Both the position numbers and the translations under genes were made by a program. Positions 1 through 6,961 of a stretch of DNA of 47,083 bases are shown here, piece after piece. Where the stretch lies: NCBI RefSeq assembly GCF_004000785.1, contig NZ_BILX01000050.1, positions 1 through 47,083 on the forward strand, written 5' to 3'. Under the pieces are notes generated by a model. The model had not been told where the DNA came from. It did not search any database and saw only the letters and a program-made list of their open reading frames with translations. Source of the stretch: Paenibacillus ehimensis NBRC 15659. Lineage in GTDB: Bacteria; Bacillota; Bacilli; Paenibacillales; NBRC-103111. Positions within the stretch are counted from its first letter, which is position 1. Every line of letters starts with the position of its first letter.

Positions 1-52
1 CCAAGCCTGTAGCGGACTTTCACCGCCAAGTTATCGCCCATGCCGGGCGCAC
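1..52 (-). mobile_element. 5' end of a group II intron, cut by the window edge
   Basis: Read on the minus strand from base 52 the sequence starts GTGCGCCCGGCATGGGCGAT and soon gives GGTGAAAGTCCGCTACAGGC. This is the GUGCG start and domain I opening typical of bacterial group II introns. It begins three bases after a long perfect hairpin (56-99), which is the usual target of class C introns, inserted just past terminator stems. The reverse transcriptase and 3' end would lie left of base 1, so mobility cannot be judged. Confidence 0.72.
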
Positions 53-55
53 AAC

Positions 56-99
56 AACAGGTTTCGACACGGACGTTGCTCCGTTTGTCGAAACCTGTT
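56..99. terminator. Perfect 14-bp inverted repeat, likely terminator and intron target
   Basis: Bases 56-69 pair perfectly with 86-99, and CGG 70-72 can pair with CCG 81-83 near the loop. On the plus strand it runs into TTTACTTTTTT. On the minus strand the group II intron starts three bases beyond it. A bidirectional terminator is the simplest reading. Confidence 0.6.
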
Positions 100-126
100 T
101 ACTTTTTTACATGTCAGACTTATAAT
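98..126 (+). promoter_or_regulatory. Sigma-A-like promoter of marR
   Basis: A TTTACT box (98-103) is followed after 17 bases by a perfect TATAAT (121-126), about 40 bases upstream of the marR start. The -35 box overlaps the right arm of the hairpin at 86-99. Confidence 0.6.
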
Positions 127-140
127 TGTTGTGACAATTA
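123..140. promoter_or_regulatory. MarR operator palindrome over the -10 box
   Basis: TAATTGT (123-129) and ACAATTA (134-140) form a perfect 7-bp inverted repeat around TGTG. The TTGT-N4-ACAA core resembles known MarR-family sites. It covers the TATAAT box, so the downstream MarR protein probably represses its own operon here. Confidence 0.65.
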
Positions 141-165
141 ATTCAAAATAAAGGAAGTGCTGCGA

Positions 166-609
166 TTGAATCCTAACCTGCACGAATGGTCGATCGGCTT
201 TATCATCGGCCAAACGCACCGGAAGATGCTGAACGTTTTGACCTCGCGGCTGAAAGAGCACGACATGACGCCGGAGCAGTTTTCGGTGCTGTGCCGCTTG
301 CACGAATCGGATGGCATCAGCCAGAAAGAAATCGCCGACCGCACGGTGAAGGATCAGCCCACGACCGCCCGCATCCTGGACTGCCTGATCCGCAAAGAGC
401 TGGTCCGCAAGCAAATGAGCGAGACGGACCGAAGATCGTTTCTCGTCTATCTGACGGAGCAAGGCCGGCATAAGCTCCAAGTGCTTATGCCGATCGAACG
501 GCAAACGCTCGAAGCTATTTTTTCTTGGATGTCCGAATCCGAGCTCGAAGCCTTCAGACAGGCTCATCTGCGGCTGATCGCCCATCTGGATACTCTACTG
601 AACCCTTAA
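166..609 (+). CDS. MarR family transcriptional regulator
   Basis: A 147-residue winged-helix regulator, typical MarR length. It has an N-terminal dimerisation helix (IGFIIGQTHRKML, about residues 10-22), a recognition helix region (GISQKEIADRTVKDQPTTAR, about 49-68) and the wing (SETDRRSFLVYLTEQG, about 85-100). I start at TTG 166 because AAGGAAG at 151-157 is correctly spaced for it; a GTG at 157 lies inside that site. The gene sits 18 bases before an MFS exporter, the usual MarR-efflux pair, and a palindrome over its promoter suggests autorepression relieved by the exporter's substrate. The ligand is unknown. Confidence 0.9.
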   Translation: MNPNLHEWSIGFIIGQTHRKMLNVLTSRLKEHDMTPEQFSVLCRLHESDGISQKEIADRTVKDQPTTARILDCLIRKELVRKQMSETDRRSFLVYLTEQGRHKLQVLMPIERQTLEAIFSWMSESELEAFRQAHLRLIAHLDTLLNP

Positions 610-627
610 GACTAGGAGAACCGCTTC

Positions 628-1837
628 ATGAAGGAACAACAAGGCATCCCCGCTTCAAAATTATGGACCCGGGACTTCGTCCTGCTTACGGTCAGCAATT
701 TATTTTTGTATCTGAATCTGCAAATGATCACTCCGGCGCTGCCCGCCTACGTCACCGAACGGTTCGGGGCGGGCCAGTGGACCGTCAGTCTGGTCATCAG
801 TCTGTTCGCTTTAGCGGCCATCGTCACCCGGATTTTCGCCGGCGCCTGGCTTAAACGCGGACGGACCGCTCTTATTCTGCTGCTCGGCCTGACCGTCTAT
901 ATGCTGGCAACGGCGAGTTATTATGCCGCCGGAACGCTGGCTTTATTTCTGCTTATCCGCATTTTGTACGGCATCGGATTCGGCGTGTCCAGCACGGCGT
1001 TCGGCACGCTGGTGTCCGACATCATTCCGATCCGGCGGATGGGCGAAGGGATGGGCTACTTCGGCCTGTCGACGAGCCTGTCGATGTCGGCCGCGCCGGT
1101 CATCGGGCTGTGGCTGCTCGGCAGCTACGGAATCGGCACGCTGATCCTCGTCTCGTCGCTGCTGGCGATCCTGATCATCCCGCTGTCGCTGCTGATCCGA
1201 AGCACCCCGGCTGCTCCTAAGCCGGCGAGCGCTCCTTCCCCGGCCGCTGCTCCGGATACGCGCGGGACATACAAACAGGTGGCGCTGCCCTGCTTTCTGA
1301 ACATGCTGCTTTCGATTACGTACGGGGGCTTGATCAGCTACCTCGCGCTGTTCGGCAAAGAGGTGCATATCGGGAACGTCGGCTGGTTCTTCCTTTGCAA
1401 CGCCGGGGCGGTACTGCTCGTTCGCCCGGTCGCCGGCAAAATTTTCGATAAAAAAGGCCATATCGCCGTTCTGCCCCCCGGGCGCGCTCATGGTGGCCGT
1501 CGGACTCGTCCTGCTGTCGTATACATCCAGCATGGCCGGACTTCTTGCCTCGGCGTTATGCTACGGCATCGGCTACGGCATTTTGCAGCCTTCGCTGCAA
1601 GCCTGGACCGTGAAGCAGGTAAGTCCGGAAATGCGCGGTACGGCGAACGGAACGTTCTACAACTCGATCGATCTCGGGATCGCGCTCGGCTCCCTGCTTC
1701 TGGGCGGCATCGCTTCGGGGACAAGCTATTCCACGATGTATCTGCTGTCGGCGCTGGCGATGCTTCTGTTTCTGGCCATCTACGTCTCGGGTACGCTGGT
1801 CAAAGGCAAACCCCCGGCCGCTGCGCTGCGCAAATAA
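628..1837 (+). pseudogene. MFS drug efflux transporter, frameshifted at a C6 run
   Basis: A DHA1-type major facilitator of about 402 residues if repaired. The first six helices are intact, with a motif A-like loop (AGAWLKRGR) and a central Ala/Pro-rich linker, followed by a second motif A-like loop (RPVAGKIFDKKG). At CCCCCC (1474-1479) the frame leaves the family sequence. Removing one C restores LPPGALMVAVGLVLL and the last four helices, ending at TAA 1835-1837. Without the repair the first frame runs on as non-family sequence. RBS TAGGAGAA precedes ATG 628. It is cotranscribed with marR. Either a sequencing error in the C run or a genuine inactivating indel; I cannot tell which. Confidence 0.85.
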
Positions 1838-1862
1838 TGGATTACTGCGGCCACCTGCAAAA

Positions 1863-1915
1863 AAGGATCGCCTTCCTATTCGGCCAACAGCCGGGAGGGC
1901 AATCCTTCTTTTTTT
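1863..1915. terminator. Bidirectional terminator between convergent genes
   Basis: Bases 1863-1876 pair with 1894-1907 over 14 positions with one mismatch and one G-T pair, followed by seven T. A-rich sequence on the left lets it serve the minus-strand gene ending at 1932 as well. Confidence 0.75.
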
Positions 1916-1931
1916 CATGCTTGCCTGTAAG

Positions 1932-3524
1932 TCAGGAATGTTCTTGGGCGGTCGTCGTCAAACGAATCGAACCGTCGTCCTTGCCAAGCTCCGCTTTCCA
2001 GCCCGTCGCTTCGCCGAGAACGCCAATCGGCACCATGACGCGCCCGTCCTGCATGACGGTCGGAGCCTCTCCGGCCGATTTCACCCTCCCGTTGACCTCC
2101 GCTTGACCGGAGCCAAGCGGGAACGACGCCTGATGGCCGTCCCAAGCCAAACGCGTTGTGCTCGTCGCCGCGTCCCACGTCACCGTAGCGCCGACGGCTT
2201 CTGCGACAACCCGCAGCGGAATATAGACGACGCCCTCTTGAAGCACGGGAGAGACGTCCATACGGATCGTCCTGTCGTTCACGGTCAGTTCCGTTTCGCC
2301 GATTTGCATCGTTACGGTTTTCCGTACGAATGCCGGAGCGTCCGGGAACCGGTCGGGATACTGCTCCGAGATTCCCTGCGCCAACAGGTCGGCTATCGTG
2401 AACATTTGGGCGTAGGCTTCCTCCATAGTGGCATAAGCGGCTGCGTGCCCGCCCAGTATAGCATGGTCCACGGCCATCGCCATTTGCCCGGTCATCGCGT
2501 TCAGAGCGTTCAGCAGCTCCGGCCTGCTCCCATGCTGCGGGTTCGCTTCCGCGAAAAATTGCGCCAGCTCCGCCTGAGCCTTCTCCAGCTTGCCCGCTGC
2601 GGTTGTCCGCGCCGACTCGTCTGTGGATGCGGCGGCCTTCGCGTAATCCAAGATGCAGCGGGTACGGGAGGTCCATCCCGTATAAAACGACGCGCCGGCC
2701 TTCTCTCCGTACACGGAAGCGATGGCGGCCGCCAGATCCTCCGCGTTCCGATTCAGCGCCGCAGCCGCCTGGTCGAAGTCGCTTGCGCCGTCGATGCCTT
2801 TCTGCATCGCAACTACGGCTGTCAGCGCATGCTCGCCAAGCAAGCGGCCGAGCGCCGAGCGCAGATCGGCCTTCCGGGTCTTCATGCCGGACGCGTCGTA
2901 TCGGTCCGGCGCTTGCGCAGCCATGCCCGCCGCCAGCAGATCGGCGCTCGCCACCGCGTGGGCGTAAGCTTCGCGCCTATGTTGATACGCTGCCGCGTAA
3001 TCTTTGCCCGCGTAAGCATCGAACGCTTGGAGCAGCAGTTCGGTATGCCGCTTCACTCCTTCTTCCAGTCCCGCTGCTCCCAGATCCGGAAGGAGCCTCG
3101 CCCAAAACAGCGTCTGCTCCTTGGCGTAGGCCTCCAAGCCTTTCGCCGCCTGCGTCCGTGCCGTTTCGTCGCCTTCCGCAGCGGCTTGCGCATAGTTCAG
3201 CAAAGCCTCGATAGGCGACGACCAGAGCGGCTCAAAGGCTTTGACCGCCTCTTCCCCGTACGCCAACCGCAGCGCGTCTGCCAGCCGTTCGGTATTTTTC
3301 CCGAGCAGCGCAGCGGCTTGTTCGTGATCGGCCGCGCCGTCGTAACGTTTTTGCATCGCCATCACAGCCAATAACGCATGCTCGCCAAGCAGAGCTTCCA
3401 GTTGAACCCGCAGCTCTGCCGCGGCCTCTCGCGCCGATACGGCTTGTGCGCCTGCCGCGCACGGTATGAGCAGAACGAGGCACAGCCCCAGCAGTGCCGC
3501 CAGCCTGGCTTTCCAACGCTTCAT
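1932..3524 (-). CDS. Exported protein with two internal repeats and a copper amine oxidase N-terminal-like (stalk) domain
   Basis: 530 residues. A signal peptide (MKRWKARLAALLGLCLVLLI, cleavage near AAGAQA) is followed by two copies of a helical unit of about 170 residues. Each starts with LLGEHAL..V.AMQK..DGA.D..QAAA and contains an LNYAQAAA or LDYAKAAA segment. The last 130 residues, with VVYIPLRVVAEAVGATVTWD and VMVPIGVLGEATGW, match the copper amine oxidase N-terminal domain, a stalk or wall-associated module common in Paenibacillus that has no oxidase activity. ATG 3524 is chosen because GGGAGAGGA lies at the right distance; the frame stays open further upstream but lacks a signal peptide there. 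Function unknown, probably envelope-associated. Confidence 0.85.
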   Translation of the reverse strand: MKRWKARLAALLGLCLVLLIPCAAGAQAVSAREAAAELRVQLEALLGEHALLAVMAMQKRYDGAADHEQAAALLGKNTERLADALRLAYGEEAVKAFEPLWSSPIEALLNYAQAAAEGDETARTQAAKGLEAYAKEQTLFWARLLPDLGAAGLEEGVKRHTELLLQAFDAYAGKDYAAAYQHRREAYAHAVASADLLAAGMAAQAPDRYDASGMKTRKADLRSALGRLLGEHALTAVVAMQKGIDGASDFDQAAAALNRNAEDLAAAIASVYGEKAGASFYTGWTSRTRCILDYAKAAASTDESARTTAAGKLEKAQAELAQFFAEANPQHGSRPELLNALNAMTGQMAMAVDHAILGGHAAAYATMEEAYAQMFTIADLLAQGISEQYPDRFPDAPAFVRKTVTMQIGETELTVNDRTIRMDVSPVLQEGVVYIPLRVVAEAVGATVTWDAATSTTRLAWDGHQASFPLGSGQAEVNGRVKSAGEAPTVMQDGRVMVPIGVLGEATGWKAELGKDDGSIRLTTTAQEHS

Positions 3525-3696
3525 GGATCGTCCTCTCCCCCCGGTGTAATTTTCAGATTGCTGCGACGGAATATATGGCGTTCTTTTCCAGCTAAGAACC
3601 TTTACCCGGCGCTTCCCGGTTTGAAACCGATCCGGCATGTTCAGACAAGCATCCGAATATACTCGTAGAAACGATCCGAAACCGAAGGGGATGCCG

Positions 3697-4155
3697 ATGA
3701 CCAAGGTATATGTGCTGAGCCAAAAGGGACTGAAGGGATTGAAAATCGGAGCCGCCGCCGTCCTGCTGGCCGGTGCCGCGCTGCTCTTCTGGGAACGCGA
3801 AACGATTCGGGCCGCGATGAGCCCTTCCGGACCCGAACGGACGATCCAGCTTGTGACCGGGGAGTTCAAATCGACGACATCGGACGGCAAAACGATCGAA
3901 GCTTACCGCTGGGACCCGGGAACGATCTACATGAAGAAAGGCGAGCGCATCCGGCTCAGCATCTACGGTGTCAACGGCGCCAGCCATCCTTTTATTATCG
4001 AAGGCCTTAATATTAAAGGGGAGGTAAAAAAAGGAAAGGAAACCGTCGTTTCCTTTCGCGCCGCCAAACCGGGCGTGTACCGGATCATCTGCCTGACCCA
4101 TCCCGACATGGCGCACAACGGACCGATGGTCGGCTACCTGGTCATCGACGAGTAG
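3697..4155 (+). CDS. Membrane-anchored cupredoxin-domain protein
   Basis: 152 residues. One N-terminal helix (GLKIGAAAVLLAGAALLFW, about residues 12-30) anchors an extracytoplasmic beta-barrel. The copper site is visible: His in GASHPFII, then C-x2-H-P-x-M in ICLTHPDMAHNG, the layout of a type 1 or CuA-like cupredoxin resembling cytochrome oxidase subunit II. I use ATG 3697, six bases after AAGGGG; ATG 3691 would touch that site. It is divergent from the stalk-domain gene. An electron-transfer or copper-handling role is inferred from the ligands; no partner oxidase is nearby. Confidence 0.83.
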   Translation: MTKVYVLSQKGLKGLKIGAAAVLLAGAALLFWERETIRAAMSPSGPERTIQLVTGEFKSTTSDGKTIEAYRWDPGTIYMKKGERIRLSIYGVNGASHPFIIEGLNIKGEVKKGKETVVSFRAAKPGVYRIICLTHPDMAHNGPMVGYLVIDE

Positions 4156-4244
4156 ACGCCTCCCTTTTTCAAAAAACATCGTCGCCAGTACCCGCCCGCT
4201 CTTCTTCCGCATAGCATAATGGCAGGAAGGAGATGCCGCTATCG

Positions 4245-4559
4245 ATGAATCCAGCAAAACAAATGAAGCATAACCGGCCTTACCCGTCCGCCCGGCAAAT
4301 TCGCCGCACCTGCAGCCGGGAGCTGTACCGCGCCCGCAAAAAGCTGGGACGTTACGTCCCTCAGCAAGCGGTAGAGCAGGCGGAGGAGCTGTATTACAAG
4401 AAGGTGCTGCTGAACCTGCCTTATATTGTGGAGCATGCGGACAACCGCAAGGTGCTCGCGGATTGGTTCGACGAGAATGTCTGCGGCGAAATAGCCGCCT
4501 TGTGGGAAGTGGAATCGGACGCTTTGGCCAAAGCGTTCCGGGACTCGTTCGGGGGCTGA
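4245..4559 (+). CDS. Conserved hypothetical protein, Paenibacillus-type
   Basis: 104 residues, soluble, basic at the N-terminus and acidic at the C-terminus. Recognisable segments are YPSARQIRRTCSRELYRARK, ADNRKVLADWFDENVCGEIA and AFRDSFGG. I recall similar short proteins in Paenibacillus, sometimes mislabelled dehydrogenase, but no nucleotide-binding or catalytic motif is present. AGGAAGGAG (4224-4232) fits ATG 4245; ATG 4233 would overlap it. The stop lies inside the stem of the terminator that follows. Function unknown. Confidence 0.75.
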   Translation: MNPAKQMKHNRPYPSARQIRRTCSRELYRARKKLGRYVPQQAVEQAEELYYKKVLLNLPYIVEHADNRKVLADWFDENVCGEIAALWEVESDALAKAFRDSFGG

Positions 4560-4583
4560 CGCCAAGCGGGCCCCTCTTTTTTT
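4551..4583 (+). terminator. Rho-independent terminator
   Basis: GGGGC (4552-4556) pairs with GCCCC (4570-4574), followed by CTC-type bases and seven T (4577-4583). It overlaps the stop codon of the preceding gene. Confidence 0.55.
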
Positions 4584-4666
4584 ATCCGCCCCGCCGCCGG
4601 ATTGCATAACCGTCCCACGGAAGACAAACACTACCTTTGTTTACCTGAAAAGGAGGTACGAAGGCA

Positions 4667-5437
4667 ATGAATGTCGCAATTCGCAGCGCACGGGGAATCG
4701 GGCTGCTGGCCGTCCTTTTGACGCTCCTGATCGCGGGATGCGGCGAGGAGAAGCCGGTCAAAGTCGGCATAGAAAGCAACTTCCGCCCGTTCACGTATAC
4801 GGAGAATGGAGAAAACAAGGGGTTTGAGGTGGAGCTGTGGAAAGCGATCGCGCAAAAAGCGAACTTGCAATACGAGCTGGTTCCGATGTCGCAGGGGGAG
4901 CTGAGCAAGGCCGTGAAATCCGGCAAAGTGGACATGGCCATCGCGGGGATGACCGTCAACAAAGCGCGCAAGGATAACTTCGCTTTTTCCGATCCGTATT
5001 TTCAGACCGGACTGGTGCTGCTTACCGCTTCGGACAACGAGGAGATTAAGAGCAAGGACGATCTGAAGGGAAAAGTCATAGGGACCAAAAGCGGCTCGAC
5101 CTCTTACATTTATGCCGGCGGAATCCAAGGCACCAAGGAGGTCCGGGGCTATCCCGATATCTCGGATGCCTACACCGATTTGAAACATAAAAAGCTGGAC
5201 GCGGTCATTTTCGACGAGCGCAACGTCCATCATTTCCTGCAAAACGACGGGGAAGGCAAAGTGAAGATGGTCGGGGAAGTGCTTAACAAAGAAAGCTACG
5301 CCGTTGTCGCCAAAAAGAAAAACAAGCATCTCGGGAGAATCAACGGCGCGATCGAAGCCCTCGCCAAAGACGGGACCTACGAGGCGCTATACGTGAAGTG
5401 GTTCGGAAGCAAGCCCAAGAAGCTGCCGGGCCAGTAG
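4667..5437 (+). CDS. Amino-acid-type ABC transporter substrate-binding lipoprotein
   Basis: 256 residues, family 3 periplasmic-type solute-binding protein. The lipobox LLIAGC near residues 20-25 marks lipid anchoring outside the membrane. The two-lobe fold is shown by VKVGIESNFRPFTYTENGEN, GFEVELWKAIA, the MAIAGMTVNKARKDNFAFSD hinge region and DLKGKVIGTKSGSTS. RBS AAAGGAGG precedes ATG 4667. No permease or ATPase is adjacent, so it is an orphan receptor serving a transporter elsewhere or acting as a sensor. Substrate is probably a polar amino acid, not determined. Confidence 0.88.
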   Translation: MNVAIRSARGIGLLAVLLTLLIAGCGEEKPVKVGIESNFRPFTYTENGENKGFEVELWKAIAQKANLQYELVPMSQGELSKAVKSGKVDMAIAGMTVNKARKDNFAFSDPYFQTGLVLLTASDNEEIKSKDDLKGKVIGTKSGSTSYIYAGGIQGTKEVRGYPDISDAYTDLKHKKLDAVIFDERNVHHFLQNDGEGKVKMVGEVLNKESYAVVAKKKNKHLGRINGAIEALAKDGTYEALYVKWFGSKPKKLPGQ

Positions 5438-5444
5438 TCCTTTC

Positions 5445-5466
5445 AGGCCGCGATCTGCGGCCTTTT
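5445..5466 (+). terminator. Rho-independent terminator
   Basis: AGGCCGC (5445-5451) pairs perfectly with GCGGCCT (5457-5463) around GATCT, followed by TTT. It lies between two convergent stop codons. Confidence 0.75.
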
Positions 5467-5467
5467 C

Positions 5468-6139
5468 TCATTGGTAACCGGAAGCCAACGCTTCGATCCG
5501 GTCCGACGGGTACACATGGGTCCCCGGGGCGCCGCGGAGCGCCGCTTCGAGCATGCCCTTGGCCACCGTTCGCGCGGCGATCGGCTTATACGGTCGCAGC
5601 GGCCCGCGCATGGCAAAGCCGGCGACCCGGGACAGAAGCGCGGCCATGCGCTCCCCGAAGCGGACCTCTTCCCGCTCGCCGAGCAGCAGCGAAGGACGGA
5701 AAATATGCAGGGACGGCAGTCCGAGCGCTCTGAGCCCGTCTTCGGTTTCGCCTTTGACCCGGCTGTAGAAAAAGACCGACTGCTTGTCCGCTCCGATGGC
5801 CGTGACGATCAGAAATTGCGCGGCGCCCGAAGCGGACGCCAGCCGTCCGAGCTCCATCGGATAGCCGTAATCGACCTTGCGGAACTGCTCCCGCGTCTTC
5901 GCTTTCTTGATCGTCGTCCCGAGAGCGCAGAATACGTCGGCGCCCTCGAAGCCGACAGCCGACTCGTCAGCCAGACGGTCGAAGGAAATGACGCGCTGTT
6001 CGAGCTTCGGATGCCGGATTCCCGAGCCGGTCCGGACCAGCGTGACCACCCGGTCGTAAGCGGGGTGATCCAGAAGCAAGCTTACCAGCTCGCGCCCGAC
6101 AAGACCTGTGCTTCCTGCGACGATGGCTTGCTTGGCCAT
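5468..6139 (-). CDS. NAD(P)-binding oxidoreductase, atypical SDR
   Basis: 223 residues with an N-terminal Rossmann start (AIVAGSTGLVGRELVSLLLD, Gly-x2-Gly-x2-Gly pattern), DVFCALGTTIKKAKTREQFR and a YSRVKGETEDGLRAL segment holding the Tyr-x3-Lys pair of short-chain dehydrogenases. The overall layout resembles the TIP30/HTATIP2-like atypical SDR group and bacterial NAD(P)H-binding proteins. It starts at ATG 6139 after GAGGCGAAACT. It follows the DUF3298 gene on the same strand, but a strong terminator separates them. Substrate unknown. Confidence 0.85.
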   Translation of the reverse strand: MAKQAIVAGSTGLVGRELVSLLLDHPAYDRVVTLVRTGSGIRHPKLEQRVISFDRLADESAVGFEGADVFCALGTTIKKAKTREQFRKVDYGYPMELGRLASASGAAQFLIVTAIGADKQSVFFYSRVKGETEDGLRALGLPSLHIFRPSLLLGEREEVRFGERMAALLSRVAGFAMRGPLRPYKPIAARTVAKGMLEAALRGAPGTHVYPSDRIEALASGYQ

Positions 6140-6177
6140 AGTTTCGCCTCGCTTTCCTAAGGTTATCGAGTTGCTGC

Positions 6178-6212
6178 AAAAAAAGCCGGCGTCCTCCCGT
6201 CAGCGCGCCGGC
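6178..6212 (-). terminator. Rho-independent terminator (minus strand)
   Basis: CGCCGGC (6206-6212) and GCCGGCG (6185-6191) form a 7-bp GC stem, followed on the minus strand by seven T. It ends the DUF3298 transcript at 6227. Confidence 0.85.
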
Positions 6213-6226
6213 ATCCTGAGCACCGT

Positions 6227-6853
6227 TCAACGGTTGGCCAGCAAGCCGACCGGACCGTTCGGATCGAGAATGTCCGCGACTTCCGCAAAAGGGATTTCAA
6301 AGGTCGGAAAACCGTAGGCATACGGCGTATATTCGTACAATTGAAAATAGATCCCGATGGCGCGGTCCGTCAAATAAAAATCTTGATCGGGACGGATCGA
6401 ACGGAATTCCGCGATCATCGGAATATCCTGCTCCTTGAACCTGCGGCGGATGATGGCCGACAGCCGGCGGACATAATCGCTTCCCGGCTTGAACAAGTCC
6501 TTTAATTGATACTCCGTACCGTCCCTCAAATGAAACGTCTGCGAGCTCTGGTAGGTGATGCCGTGCGCCGCTCCCTTAGCATACCCGTAAACGTCGTAAA
6601 GCAAGCTGAGCAGGCCGTTTTTATGCAGCTTGACCTTATAGCTGCCCGATACCGTTTTGGTCGGATCCTGCACGTAGCCCTGCTTGCGGATGAGCTTGTA
6701 AATGGCGTCCAGAATCGAATGATTGACGATTTGCTGAACAAGCCGGTTTTGAAGTCCCGTCACCTGCGGATATTTCACGTCAAGCCTGGGCTTCGCCAAA
6801 CGGCGGGTCACGATGCGCTCCCGCCTTGCCCGCTCATAGTCCTCCCATTCCAC
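6227..6853 (-). CDS. RsiV-like DUF3298 family protein
   Basis: 208 residues with no signal peptide or membrane helix. The N-terminal part (LDVKYPQVTGLQNRLVQQIV) resembles the DUF4163 fold of PdaC and RsiV. The C-terminal part (GITYQSSQTFHLRDGTEYQL and FYLTDRAIGIYFQLYEYTPY) is DUF3298. In RsiV this pair forms the extracytoplasmic lysozyme-binding region, but here no anchor is seen, so a cytoplasmic stand-alone copy is likely. The start is GTG 6853, ten bases after AAGGAGG on the minus strand. Function unknown. Confidence 0.8.
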   Translation of the reverse strand: MEWEDYERARRERIVTRRLAKPRLDVKYPQVTGLQNRLVQQIVNHSILDAIYKLIRKQGYVQDPTKTVSGSYKVKLHKNGLLSLLYDVYGYAKGAAHGITYQSSQTFHLRDGTEYQLKDLFKPGSDYVRRLSAIIRRRFKEQDIPMIAEFRSIRPDQDFYLTDRAIGIYFQLYEYTPYAYGFPTFEIPFAEVADILDPNGPVGLLANR

Positions 6854-6961
6854 TGCGTCACTGCCTCCTTAAGCGCCTTAAAGGCGGATGACCCCAGTAT
6901 ATGCAGGCTGCCGCCCGGAGGTGAAAGGCAGGTCCCCGTTCCTTAGCGCAGCGGCATCCGA

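Noticed and set aside
1917..3374. Long plus-strand frame opposite the stalk-domain gene
   Set aside because: Arg-rich, domain-free translation opposite a protein with signal peptide, repeats and a known C-terminal domain.
3525..3890. N-terminal extension of the stalk-domain protein
   Set aside because: The frame is open upstream, but ATG 3524 has a good ribosome site and begins a classic signal peptide.
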